A stretch of DNA of 64,000 bases from Streptomyces xanthochromogenes. GTDB taxonomy: Bacteria; Actinomycetota; Actinomycetes; Streptomycetales; Streptomycetaceae. Location: the NCBI RefSeq assembly GCF_014650455.1, contig NZ_BMUZ01000010.1, positions 186,001 to 250,000 on the forward strand, in the 5' to 3' direction. Each line of letters begins with the position of its first letter. Position 1 is the first letter of the stretch. The position numbers were made by a program, and so were the translations under genes. Below the pieces are notes generated by a model. It was given only the letters and a program-made list of their open reading frames with translations, did no database searches and had not been told where the DNA came from. This document shows, piece after piece, positions 49,718-58,047 of this stretch.

Positions 49718-49813
49718 CGGCCGGTGACCGCCGGGGCCACGGACAGCGTCCCCGGACCGGGTATCTGCAGGTAACTTCGCGGATGCGCGGCTGAAACTAC
49801 TCCCGGGTAGTGA

Positions 49814-49829
49814 CATACCGCGCGGTACG
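49814..49829. promoter_or_regulatory. Palindrome upstream of the acyl-CoA ligase gene
   Basis: TACCGCGCGGTA (49816-49827) is a perfect 12-bp palindrome; one mismatch further out, CA...CG, the symmetry continues to 18 bp (ACATACCGCGCGGTACGT, 49813-49830). It is about 65 bp before the GTG start. The pattern is like operators of TetR-type regulators of fatty-acid genes; no such regulator is adjacent. Confidence 0.5.
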
Positions 49830-49892
49830 TGAGCAGAATCGGCAGACCCTTATCGCCAGAGAGCGCACCGCAGCGCTCACCGGGAGGACGCC

Positions 49893-51548
49893 GTGCTGAG
49901 CACCATGCAGGACGTACCGCTGCTGATCTCGCGGATTCTGACCCACGGGTCGACGATCCACGGCAAGTCCCAGGTCACGACCTGGACCGGCGAGGCCGAG
50001 CCGCAGCGCCGCAGCTTCGCCGAGATCGGTGCCCGGGCCGCCCAGCTGGCCCACGCCCTGCGCGAGCTCGGCGTCGAGGACGGCCAGGCGGCCGGCACCT
50101 TGATGTGGAACAACGCGGAGCACGTCGAGGCGTACCTCGCGATCCCGTCCATGGGCGCGGTGCTGCACACGCTCAACCTCCGCCTGCCGGCCGAGCAGTT
50201 GATCTGGATCGTCAACCACGCGGCCGACCGCGTGGTGATCGTCAACGGTTCGCTGCTGCCGCTGCTCGCCCCGCTGCTCCCCCACCTGCCGACGCTGGAG
50301 CACCTCGTGGTGTCCGGCCCCGGCGACCGGAGCGTGCTCGACGACATCGACGGGGCGGGCCCGCAGGTGCACGAGTACGAGGAGCTGCTCGCCGGGCGGC
50401 CGACCGCCTACGACTGGCCGCAGCTCGACGAACGCCAGGCCGCCGCGATGTGTTACACCTCCGGCACCACGGGCGACCCGAAGGGCGTCGTCTACTCCCA
50501 CCGTTCGATCTACCTGCACTCCATGCAGGTCAACATGGCCGAGTCCATGGGGCTCACGGACCAGGACACGACGCTGGTGGTGGTGCCGCAGTTCCATGTG
50601 AACGCCTGGGGCCTGCCGCACGCCACGTTCATGGCCGGCGTCAGCATGCTCATGCCCGACCGGTTCCTTCAGCCCGCGCCGCTCGCCGACATGATCGAGC
50701 GCGAGAAGCCGACGCACGCGGCCGCCGTCCCCACGATCTGGCAGGGCCTGCTCGCCGAGGTCACCGCCCGTCCCCGCGACCTCACCTCGATGCGACGGGT
50801 CACGATCGGCGGCGCGGCCTGTCCGCCCTCGCTGATGGAGGCGTACGACAAGCTCGGTGTGCGGCTCTGCCACGCCTGGGGCATGACGGAGACCTCGCCG
50901 CTCGGCACCATGTCCAACCCGCCCGCCGGGCTCAGCGCCGAGGAGGAGTGGCCCTACCGCATCACCCAGGGCCGTTTCCCCGCCGGGGTCGAGGCGCGGC
51001 TCGCGGGCCCCGGCGGCGCGTTCCTGCCCTGGGACGGGGAGTCGGCGGGCGAGCTGGAGGTGCGGGGCCCGTGGATCGCGGGCGCCTACTTCGGTGGCGC
51101 GGGCGGCGACGACTTCCGCCCGGCCGACAAGTTCAGCCCGGACGGCTGGCTGCGCACCGGCGACGTCGGCGTCATCAGCCCGGACGGCTATCTGACGCTG
51201 ACCGACCGTGCCAAGGACGTCATCAAGTCCGGCGGCGAATGGATCTCCAGCCAGGAGCTGGAGAACGCGTTGATGGCGCACCCCGAGGTCGTCGAGGCGG
51301 CCGTCGTCGCCGTCCCCGACGACAAGTGGGGCGAACGCCCGCTCGCCACGGTGGTGTTGAAGCCCGGAGCCACCGCCGACTACGCCGCCCTGAAGTCCTT
51401 CCTCGCCGAGAAGATCGCCAAGTGGCAGCTCCCGGAGCGCTGGGCGCTGATCGAGTCGGTGCCGAAGACCAGCGTCGGCAAGTTCGACAAGAAGGTCATC
51501 CGCAGGCAGTACGCGGACGGCGAGCTGGAGGTGACGGAACTGCGCTAG
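49893..51548 (+). CDS. Fatty-acid/acyl-CoA ligase (AMP-forming)
   Basis: A 551-residue adenylate-forming enzyme. The P-loop is YTSGTTGDPKGVVYSH; WGMTETSPLG and GWLRTGDVG hold the A4/A7-type motifs; KSGGEWISSQELE is the A8 hinge; SVGKFDKKVIR carries the catalytic Lys near the C-terminus. It activates a carboxylic acid to its CoA ester. It could feed the steroid/beta-oxidation-like operon 2 kb upstream, but the substrate is not shown. GTG 49893 has GGGAGGA upstream. Its stop overlaps that of the convergent next gene in CTAG (51545-51548). Confidence 0.92.
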   Translation: MLSTMQDVPLLISRILTHGSTIHGKSQVTTWTGEAEPQRRSFAEIGARAAQLAHALRELGVEDGQAAGTLMWNNAEHVEAYLAIPSMGAVLHTLNLRLPAEQLIWIVNHAADRVVIVNGSLLPLLAPLLPHLPTLEHLVVSGPGDRSVLDDIDGAGPQVHEYEELLAGRPTAYDWPQLDERQAAAMCYTSGTTGDPKGVVYSHRSIYLHSMQVNMAESMGLTDQDTTLVVVPQFHVNAWGLPHATFMAGVSMLMPDRFLQPAPLADMIEREKPTHAAAVPTIWQGLLAEVTARPRDLTSMRRVTIGGAACPPSLMEAYDKLGVRLCHAWGMTETSPLGTMSNPPAGLSAEEEWPYRITQGRFPAGVEARLAGPGGAFLPWDGESAGELEVRGPWIAGAYFGGAGGDDFRPADKFSPDGWLRTGDVGVISPDGYLTLTDRAKDVIKSGGEWISSQELENALMAHPEVVEAAVVAVPDDKWGERPLATVVLKPGATADYAALKSFLAEKIAKWQLPERWALIESVPKTSVGKFDKKVIRRQYADGELEVTELR

Positions 51549-52129
51549 CCGTGCAGCCAGCGGCGCAGCAGGCGGCTCATGTTCGGCATGGCCACATACG
51601 TCATGAGCACGCTGAACAGCACCGTGAACACGGCCGTCCGCGGCACCAGCGGAAAGCCGGCCACATAGGGGCCGAGCACCGCGTTGCCCAGCAGTGAGAC
51701 GGGGAAGATGGCGAGGCCCGAACTGATCGCCATCTTCCAGCGGGGCGGCGCGGGCCAGGTCTCGCCGGGCTTGGCGAACCAGGTCTCCATGCCGGTCAGT
51801 TCGCGCCGGGCGATCTCGGTGTGGTGATGGCCCGTGCAGTTCGCGAAGAACAGGGCGCGCTCGGTGGAGCCCTGCCAGCGATCGAGGGCGGCCGAGTCCC
51901 GGAAGCGATGGACCAGGAACCAGGGTGCCCCGGGCGCCGCCGGCCGGAAGAGGCCGTGCCCGAGGTGCCCGGGGAACCCGGCCGCGGCGGCCAGGATGTC
52001 GCGCGCCCACTCCTCGAACGACTCCTCGTACCCCTCCTCGACCTGCCGGGCGATCAACAGGGTGACCTCCCCGTTGTCGGCGGGGACGGTGGCGTGTTCC
52101 TGACGGGTGGCGGAGCTCGTGGGGGCCAC
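51545..52129 (-). CDS. ABM-domain membrane-anchored protein
   Basis: A 194-residue protein. Residues about 20-115 are an antibiotic-biosynthesis-monooxygenase-like dimeric alpha-beta barrel (VTLLIARQVEEGYEESFEEW, HRFRDSAALDRWQ). Residues about 132-180 make two membrane helices. The combination is found in actinobacteria; its function is unknown. GTG 52129 has AGGAGAGG upstream. Confidence 0.82.
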   Translation of the reverse strand: MAPTSSATRQEHATVPADNGEVTLLIARQVEEGYEESFEEWARDILAAAAGFPGHLGHGLFRPAAPGAPWFLVHRFRDSAALDRWQGSTERALFFANCTGHHHTEIARRELTGMETWFAKPGETWPAPPRWKMAISSGLAIFPVSLLGNAVLGPYVAGFPLVPRTAVFTVLFSVLMTYVAMPNMSRLLRRWLHG

Positions 52130-52260
52130 GGGCCTCTCCTTGCGGTTCGTACGGTGTCGCGCGCCGCGTCAGCCTACGCACGCCGCAGCGCGCCGCGTCA
52201 CCCGGTCGCACGGTCCGCCGAGGGGGCCTCGGCCTACCCCCAACCACCCGCAGGAACTGC

Positions 52261-55200
52261 CTAGTTGGTGCCGATTTTCGCCAGAAGGTCCACAATGCGG
52301 CCCTGTACCTCGCCACTGGTGGACCGTTCCGCCAGGAACAGGACCGTCTCGCCGGACGTCAGCTTCGGGAGCTCCGCCTGGTTGATGCCGGCCGAGGTGT
52401 AGACGACCAGCGGGGTGTGGTTCAACTGCCCGTTGGCACGCAGCCAGTCGATGATTCCGGCGCGACGGCGGCGTACCTGCATGAGGTCCATCACGACGAG
52501 GTTCGGCCGCATCTGGGCGGCCAGGGTGACCGCCTCGGAATCGGTGGCGGCGCGGGCCACCTGCATGCCGCGCCGCTCCAGGGTCGCGGTGAGCGCGAGC
52601 GCGATCTCCTCGTGCTCCTCGATCAGGAGCACGCGGGACGGGTGCTGCTCGCTGTCGCGCGGCGCGAGGGCCTTGAGCAGGACGGCCGGGTCGGCGCCGT
52701 ACGCCGCCTCCCGGGTGGCCTGCCCGAGCCCCGCCGTCACCAGGACGGGAACCTCGGCCGCGACCGCCGCCTGCCGCAACGACTGCAGCGCGGTACGGGT
52801 GATCGGGCCGGTCAGCGGGTCGACGAACAGCGCGGCGGGGAACGCGGCGATCTGCGCGTCGACCTCCTCGCGGGAGTGCACCACCACGGGCCGGTAGCCG
52901 CGCTCGCTCAGCGCCTGCTGGGTGGAGACGTCGGGTGCGGGCCACACGAGGAGCCGGCGCGGATTGTCGAGCGGCTCGGGGGGCAGCTCGTCGTCGACGG
53001 GCTGCGGCTGCGGCCGGTTGGCCACCTCCACGGCGCCGCCGGGCCCGTCCAGCGGCTCGGGACCCTCGGCACCCTCGTCGGGCGCGCCGATCGCATAGGC
53101 GCGGCCCTGGCCCTCCGAGGGGGGCGAGGGGAGCACGGGATGTGGCCGGGCGGCCGGTTCGGCGGGCCGCTCCACACCTTCCGGAGGCGTGCCGAGCTTG
53201 CGCCGCCGCCCGGAACCGAGCGCGCCGCCGGTGGCCTGGGCCTGAGCCATCTGGGCCTGCGTCTGGCTGAGCGGCACGCCCTGCCCGAGCGCCCGCACGC
53301 TGAACGCCCGGCCCTGGGTGTCACCGGCCGCCGGGATTCCGCCGGGCGGCGTCTCGGCGGGCAGCGGCTGCCGGGCGGGCTTGGGGGCGGGCTGCGGCGG
53401 GTTCTGGTTCTGCTGGGGCGGCGGTACGGGGCCGGGAGCACCCGGCGCCGGAACCGCGCGGGCGGCCCACTCGGGCCGCTCGGCGGGATGCGCCTTGGGC
53501 GGGGTGTGGTCGGCCGGCGGGTCGCTGGGCGCGGGGTTGCCCCGAGCCGGACCCTTCGCCGGGCCGTTCCCCGGGCCGCTCGGGATCGGGTTCGCGGGCT
53601 GCGGGCCGGGGCCGGCGGGCAGGGCCGGGCCGACGGTGTCGTCACCCGTAGCGCCGCCTGCGGCAGGGGCGTTGGGGCCTGCGGGCGTACCGCTCGGCGG
53701 ACCGGTCGGGGCGGGCTCGGCACCCATGGCGTCGGGGCCGGAGGTGACGCCCGTGGCGCCGGTACCTGTGGTGCCCGCGGCCGTGTTGCCCGCGCCCATG
53801 TTGCCCGCGCCCATGTGCGCGGCACCCGTGGCGCCCGTACCGGTGTCGCCGGCGCCCATGTGCCCAACGCCCATGTGTCCGATACCCACGTGTCCCATGC
53901 CCACGTGTCCAGCACCCGTGGGCACCGCGCTCATGTGTCCCGCACTCATCGGCCGGGCGCCACCCGTGGGCTCAACTCCCCTGGTTCCAGGATCAGTTGA
54001 GCCCGTGTTCGTCGATGCCGCCGCGGCTGCGGAACCCGCCGCATCCGCCGAAGACCCGGCGGGGGCGGCGCGCAGGGAGTCGGGGCGGCCCGGTGCGGCG
54101 GCCTCGACGGCGCCCGGAACCGGCGGCACCGGATGCGGTGCGCGGTCGGCATCGGCGGGCGGCAGCGCGAACGCGGTCCGCACCGAGCCTTCCTGGCCGC
54201 TCGCAGCGCCGCTCGCGGCACTATTCGCAGCGCCGCTCCCGGCGTTGCTCGCGCCCGGGGCGGAACCCAGGGCACGCCGGGCTCGGCGCCCGGTCGGCTC
54301 GGCGGCGTTCGCGGCCAGGTGTGCGGCGGCGTTCTCGGCCGGAGCGGAGGCGTGGGGCGCATCGGCGCCCGCCGGTGCGGGCAGCGCCCGACGGGCGCGG
54401 CGGCCGGTCGCCTCGGTGGGCACGCCTTGCGGCGGCACTGTCTCGCCCAGCGCGGCCCGGCCCATGCCGGACGACTCGCGGGCACTTTCCGCGCCGGTGA
54501 CGACGGACCCCACGGACCCGCCGGGTCCACCCGGTCCCGCGGCTCCCCCGGACGCCTCCGCGGCCTGCTCGGCAGGGCTGGGGCGGCCGCGGCGCCGCCC
54601 GGACCCGGAAGATCCGGCCCCGGCGATCCCACCCGCGGCGGCCTCGGGCCCCGCGGAACTCTGCTGGGCCGGAATCCGGGCTCGGTCACCTTCGGGCCCG
54701 CTGTCGCCCTCCCCGTCACCGGCACCGGAACCCGAACCGGAACCCGCATCAGCACCGCCCCCCGCAGCCGCCCCGGCCCCGGACCCGGAGTCGGAGGCGG
54801 AACCCGAAGCGGCCCCCGCCCCGGACGACGTGTCAACGCGCGCCCGCCGCCGCCCCGTCGGGGACTTCTCCTCGCTGACCGGGCTCTCCAGGAACGCGTC
54901 CATGGACGCCCGCCGCCCGCGCCTGCGTCCGCCGCCGTCCTGCTGGGCGGGCAGCAGCGCCTCGTCGGGCTGCGGGGCCGCGGGGGCCTCGACCGTTCCG
55001 GCGCCCGCGCCGAGCGGCACCTCGAGTACGTACGCCGAGCCGCTCATGCCCGGCACGGCGACGGTCTGCAGCACACCGCCGTGCGCCTTCACGATGCCGC
55101 GCACGATGGGCGTGTGGACGGGGTCGCCACCCGAGTAGGGCCCGCGCACCTCGATGCGGACGACATCGCCGCGCACCGCGGCCGCGACGACGACGGTGGA

Positions 55201-56529
55201 GTCCATGTAGCCGCCGGCACCCACCGGCGCCTTGCCCGTGGCGTCCACCCCGGCGACGTCCGCGATGAGGTGGGCGAGGGCGGTGGCCAGGCGCGGGGCG
55301 TCGACCTCGGCCTCGATGGGCGGGGTGTGCACGGCGAACTGGGCCCGCCCGGGCCCGATCAGCTCGACGGCCCCGTCGACACCGGCGCCGACGACCGAAT
55401 CGACGAGGACGTTGGCCTTCTTGAGCTCCTCGCTGCCCGCGTCGAGCCGCTGGTAGCCGAGGACGTTGTCGACGAGCGTGGTGATGCGGGAGTACCCGGC
55501 GGCGAGGTGGTGCAGGACCTGGTTGGCCTCGGGCCACAGCTGGCCCGCGTCGTCGGCGGCCAGCGCGGACAGCTCTTGGCGCAGCTCGTCGATCGGCCCG
55601 CGCAGCGAACCGGCGAGCACCGAGAGCAGCTGCTGGTGCCGGGCGGCGAGCGCGTCGTAGCGCCGGGTCTCGCGCTCCAGGACCTCGGCGTGCTTGGCGG
55701 CCTGCTCTTCGTAGGGGCGCCGGTCGGTGAACGTCATCACGGCGCCGACGAGCAGGTCGCCGTCGCGCACCGGTGCGGTGGTCAGGTCGACCGGCACCTT
55801 GGCGCCGGACTTCGTCCAGATGACCTGCCCGCGCACCCGGTGCTTGCGCCCGGACTTGAGGGTGTCGGCGAGCGGGCTGCCCTCGTACGGGAACGGCTCG
55901 CCGTCCTCGCGGGAGTGCAGCACCAGCGGGTGCAGCTCACGCCCGCCGAGGTCGCTGGCCCGGTAGCCGAGGATCTGCGCGGCCGCCGGGTTGACCAGGA
56001 CGACCCGGCCGTCGGTGTCGGTGCCGACCACGCCCTCGGCCGCGGCGCGCAGGATCATCTCGGTCTGGCGCTGCGAACGGGCCAGCTCCGCCTCGGTGTC
56101 GACGGTGCCGGAGAGGTCCCGCACGACCAGCATGAGGAGTTCGTCGCCCGAGTACGAGCCGGGTCCGCCGCCGCTCCCGTAGGAGGCGTACGCGTCCCGC
56201 CCGTCCTCCAGGTTGGCGCTGGTCACCTCGACCGGGAACTCGGTGCCGTCGGTGCGGCGCGCGATCATCCGGGTCGGCTTGGTGCGGCCCTGCTCGTCCT
56301 CGCTCTCGGGCCGGCGCATGGAGCCGGGGATGAGCTTGGAGTCGAAGGTGGGCAGCAGATCGAGAACTCCCCGCCCCACAAGACCCGTACCGGGCGCCTC
56401 CAGCATCCCCAGCGCGACGGTGTTGGCGTTGACCACCGTGCCGTTGCAATTGACGAGCAGGAGCCCGTCCGGGAGGGCGTCAAGTATGGCTGCGAGGCGA
56501 GCAGCGCCTCGGGATGGCCTGCTGCTCAC
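52261..56529 (-). CDS. Giant PAS/degenerate histidine kinase/receiver protein
   Basis: About 1,422 residues. PAS domains at about 10-135 and 155-270 (ILGYRASDLGGRELHPLVLH). A kinase-like core at about 295-510, where the H-box region reads VLAGSLRGPIDEL, with Gly where the phosphoacceptor His should be, and the N-box lacks its Asn. About 600 disordered residues rich in Gly, Ala, Pro follow, with pentapeptide repeats. Two receiver-like modules end the protein: LLVWPAPDVSTQQAL and LLIEEHEEIALALTATLE with VVMDLMQV (Asp kept, switch Lys not evident). I infer a signalling scaffold. GTG 56529 has GGAGGAA upstream. Confidence 0.85.
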   Translation of the reverse strand: MSSRPSRGAARLAAILDALPDGLLLVNCNGTVVNANTVALGMLEAPGTGLVGRGVLDLLPTFDSKLIPGSMRRPESEDEQGRTKPTRMIARRTDGTEFPVEVTSANLEDGRDAYASYGSGGGPGSYSGDELLMLVVRDLSGTVDTEAELARSQRQTEMILRAAAEGVVGTDTDGRVVLVNPAAAQILGYRASDLGGRELHPLVLHSREDGEPFPYEGSPLADTLKSGRKHRVRGQVIWTKSGAKVPVDLTTAPVRDGDLLVGAVMTFTDRRPYEEQAAKHAEVLERETRRYDALAARHQQLLSVLAGSLRGPIDELRQELSALAADDAGQLWPEANQVLHHLAAGYSRITTLVDNVLGYQRLDAGSEELKKANVLVDSVVGAGVDGAVELIGPGRAQFAVHTPPIEAEVDAPRLATALAHLIADVAGVDATGKAPVGAGGYMDSTVVVAAAVRGDVVRIEVRGPYSGGDPVHTPIVRGIVKAHGGVLQTVAVPGMSGSAYVLEVPLGAGAGTVEAPAAPQPDEALLPAQQDGGGRRRGRRASMDAFLESPVSEEKSPTGRRRARVDTSSGAGAASGSASDSGSGAGAAAGGGADAGSGSGSGAGDGEGDSGPEGDRARIPAQQSSAGPEAAAGGIAGAGSSGSGRRRGRPSPAEQAAEASGGAAGPGGPGGSVGSVVTGAESARESSGMGRAALGETVPPQGVPTEATGRRARRALPAPAGADAPHASAPAENAAAHLAANAAEPTGRRARRALGSAPGASNAGSGAANSAASGAASGQEGSVRTAFALPPADADRAPHPVPPVPGAVEAAAPGRPDSLRAAPAGSSADAAGSAAAAASTNTGSTDPGTRGVEPTGGARPMSAGHMSAVPTGAGHVGMGHVGIGHMGVGHMGAGDTGTGATGAAHMGAGNMGAGNTAAGTTGTGATGVTSGPDAMGAEPAPTGPPSGTPAGPNAPAAGGATGDDTVGPALPAGPGPQPANPIPSGPGNGPAKGPARGNPAPSDPPADHTPPKAHPAERPEWAARAVPAPGAPGPVPPPQQNQNPPQPAPKPARQPLPAETPPGGIPAAGDTQGRAFSVRALGQGVPLSQTQAQMAQAQATGGALGSGRRRKLGTPPEGVERPAEPAARPHPVLPSPPSEGQGRAYAIGAPDEGAEGPEPLDGPGGAVEVANRPQPQPVDDELPPEPLDNPRRLLVWPAPDVSTQQALSERGYRPVVVHSREEVDAQIAAFPAALFVDPLTGPITRTALQSLRQAAVAAEVPVLVTAGLGQATREAAYGADPAVLLKALAPRDSEQHPSRVLLIEEHEEIALALTATLERRGMQVARAATDSEAVTLAAQMRPNLVVMDLMQVRRRRAGIIDWLRANGQLNHTPLVVYTSAGINQAELPKLTSGETVLFLAERSTSGEVQGRIVDLLAKIGTN
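53746..53922 (-). repeat. 15-bp in-frame repeats (GHMGA-type pentapeptides)
   Basis: About eleven imperfect units giving GHVGM, GHVGI, GHMGV, GHMGA, GDTGT, GNMGA and so on, at residues about 869-928 of the giant PAS protein. His/Met-rich. Confidence 0.75.
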
Positions 56530-56680
56530 GACGACGCTTCCTCCCTGAACCACTGCACCTTGCGGCCTGTCACTGGGAGGGAGTCTAAAGGCTGGCGATG
56601 TGCGAGCGACGGCGGATGAGGGGGAGCTCTCACCAAGGTTGTGTGACTACGCCGTACGAGTGAAGGGCGTACAGGGTGTC

Positions 56681-57118
56681 CTACCTGCCGCTGGGCAGCA
56701 CCGGGACGAGGTTGTCCCACCGCGAGATCTCGCACCCATTGGTACGGCTGTAGGTCGCGTCGACGGGGCGCCCGGCCCAGCTGCCGGTGACGTGCGCGGT
56801 GGCGGCACCGCCGTAGATGAACGTGCACGCCCGGTCCTTGGGCACCGGCGCGAAGGGGTCCTTGCCCCAGGTCGTCACGGAGTCCAGCTTGTCGCAGGCC
56901 TGCTGCGCGCGCGGGTGGCTGCCGCCCGCCGGGTGGCATTCCAGGGTGTACGTCCCCTCGACGCCGGGGACGTCGTCGACGGTGACGGTGAGCCGGTCCT
57001 CGGTCTGCCCGCCGCCGAGCAGCGGCAGCGGGACGGGCAGGGGGCCGGCCAGGGCGGTGGGTGCGGCGGCGAGCGCGGCGAGGGAGGCGGCGGCGGTGAC
57101 GGCGAAGCGGCGCAGCAT
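56681..57118 (-). CDS. Subtilisin-inhibitor-like (SSI) protein
   Basis: A 145-residue secreted protein. Signal about 1-24 (VTAAASLAALAAAPTALA). The mature part follows the SSI layout: LTVTVDDVPGVEGTYTLECHP, QACDKL, then the reactive loop DRACTFIYGG and NGCEIS, four Cys making two disulfides. Aligned with SSI (CPMVY), the P1-P1' residues are Phe-Ile, which suggests inhibition of subtilisin or chymotrypsin-type proteases. It probably controls the cell's own secreted proteases. Confidence 0.88.
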   Translation of the reverse strand: MLRRFAVTAAASLAALAAAPTALAGPLPVPLPLLGGGQTEDRLTVTVDDVPGVEGTYTLECHPAGGSHPRAQQACDKLDSVTTWGKDPFAPVPKDRACTFIYGGAATAHVTGSWAGRPVDATYSRTNGCEISRWDNLVPVLPSGR

Positions 57119-57435
57119 GGGTCTCGTGTCTCCAGGCGTTCGGACGGGCTGTTCGGACGAGCTGTTCGGACGGGCTGTGTTCGGCGGACCGTTCGGCGGG
57201 CGTTCGGTCTCCCGGAGTCCTGTGGAGTCCTGCGGGGTCTCGCGGGAGGGTCCCGAGGGCCTCCGGGAGCGTCCGGAGGCTTCCGAGGTCTAACGCGCGT
57301 CAACGCCCGGCGTTGCGCCGCACGAACGGCTTTGCTCTGGCGCCCACCCGCCTAGTACCGTGGGGGGCGATTGGTGACAGCCCGCAAGGCTGTGTCATCA
57401 TCTGCACGCACCACTCGCACACGCGATGGTGTGCT
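57119..57435. other. 317-bp gap between SSI-like gene and tRNA-Ser
   Basis: It contains a loose run of CGTTCGG- and CTCCGGG-type short repeats before the tRNA and no coding frame of its own. The SSI-like promoter must be in its left part. Confidence 0.4.
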
Positions 57436-57526
57436 GGAGGCGTCGCCTAGTCCGGTCTATGGCGCCGCACTGCTAATGCGGTTTGGGTCTTAAAGCCCAT
57501 CGAGGGTTCAAATCCCTCCGCCTCCG
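57436..57526 (+). tRNA. tRNA-Ser (anticodon GCT)
   Basis: Acceptor arms GGAGGCG (57436-57442) and CGCCTCC (57519-57525), discriminator G. The anticodon loop ACTGCTAAT has GCT. Long variable arm of serine type, T-arm GAGGG-TTCAAAT-CCCTC. CCA (57527-57529) appears to be encoded. Confidence 0.95.
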
Positions 57527-57538
57527 CCAGCACCACCC

Positions 57539-57566
57539 GAAGCCCCGGCCCCACGGCCGGGGCTTC
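57539..57566 (+). terminator. Terminator after tRNA-Ser(GCT)
   Basis: Perfect 12-bp arms (GAAGCCCCGGCC, complement GGCCGGGGCTTC) with a CCAC loop, 12 bp after the tRNA. Confidence 0.8.
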
Positions 57567-57569
57567 GCC

Positions 57570-57663
57570 CGTTCCCGGCCCCGTTGGCCGATCGCCGTGC
57601 CCGTTCCGGCTCTGTTCGCCGACTGCCGTGCCCGTTCCGGCCTCGTCCGCCGACCGCCGTGCC
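57570..57663. repeat. Three ~31-bp imperfect tandem repeats
   Basis: Units at 57570-57601, 57602-57632 and 57633-57663, each of the form CGTTCCGGC...GCCGTGCC. The gap between the two tRNA genes (57530-57874) has no other content I can see. Confidence 0.75.
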
Positions 57664-57874
57664 CTCGCCAGGGTCGCGCCCGGCCCCTGTTCGGGTCTTG
57701 TTCGGGCCCTCATTCGGCCCACCCGCGTGCGGGCCCTGCCGCCCCCGGTTCGCTCACGCAGAGGCATTTCCGCAGGTCAGAGCCAGTACGGCTAATGGAT
57801 TTCGCGTCACGGCGCAGGTCATGTAATGTTGTTCTCGCAACGCCGACGGGGCAGAAAAAACCCCGGAAGCACAA

Positions 57875-57947
57875 GCACTCGTAGCTTAACGGATAGAGCA
57901 TCTGACTACGGATCAGAAGGTTGCAGGTTCGAATCCTGCCGAGTGCA
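57875..57947 (+). tRNA. tRNA-Arg (anticodon ACG), AICE insertion site
   Basis: Acceptor arms GCACTCG (57875-57881) and CGAGTGC (57940-57946), discriminator A. The anticodon stem-loop TCTGACTACGGATCAGA has ACG. T-arm GCAGG-TTCGAAT-CCTGC. An integrase gene ends 100 bp after it, reading toward it, as in integrative elements that use a tRNA 3' end. Confidence 0.95.
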
Positions 57948-57950
57948 CAC
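57911..57950. other. attL: Likely attL of the integrated element
   Basis: Elements of this kind recombine within the 3' half of the tRNA and restore it. The matching attR would be a direct copy of this segment to the right of the window, so it cannot be seen here and the exact core is inferred. Confidence 0.5.
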
Positions 57951-57954
57951 AGGT

Positions 57955-57984
57955 AAGAGGCCCGGACGAGAGTCCGGGCCTCTT
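57955..57984 (+). terminator. Terminator after tRNA-Arg
   Basis: Perfect 12-bp arms (AAGAGGCCCGGA at 57955-57966, complement at 57973-57984), 6-nt loop, 8 bp after the tRNA, followed by GCGTTT. Confidence 0.85.
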
Positions 57985-58047
57985 GCGTTTCCTGGGCGTA
58001 CAGCAGCGAAGTACAGCAACGCCCTCGATCGTCGGCGGCCGACGAGA

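Noticed and set aside
49797..52316. 839-codon open frame on the minus strand
   Set aside because: It lies opposite the acyl-CoA ligase and has Arg/Pro/Ala-rich shadow composition; the ligase frame has all family motifs.
53746..53922. CRISPR-like array
   Set aside because: The repeats are 15-bp imperfect in-frame units without spacers and encode pentapeptides. No cas genes are in the window.
54133..56619. 828-codon plus-strand frame opposite the PAS protein
   Set aside because: GC-rich shadow frame; no domains, and the minus-strand frame shows PAS and receiver motifs.
57570..57663. CRISPR-like repeats between tRNA genes
   Set aside because: Three adjoining imperfect units with no unique spacers; simple tandem duplication.
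1..57800. Antibiotic biosynthetic gene cluster
   Set aside because: No polyketide, peptide synthetase, terpene or RiPP core genes; the ABM-domain and acyl-CoA genes are single enzymes of other kinds.
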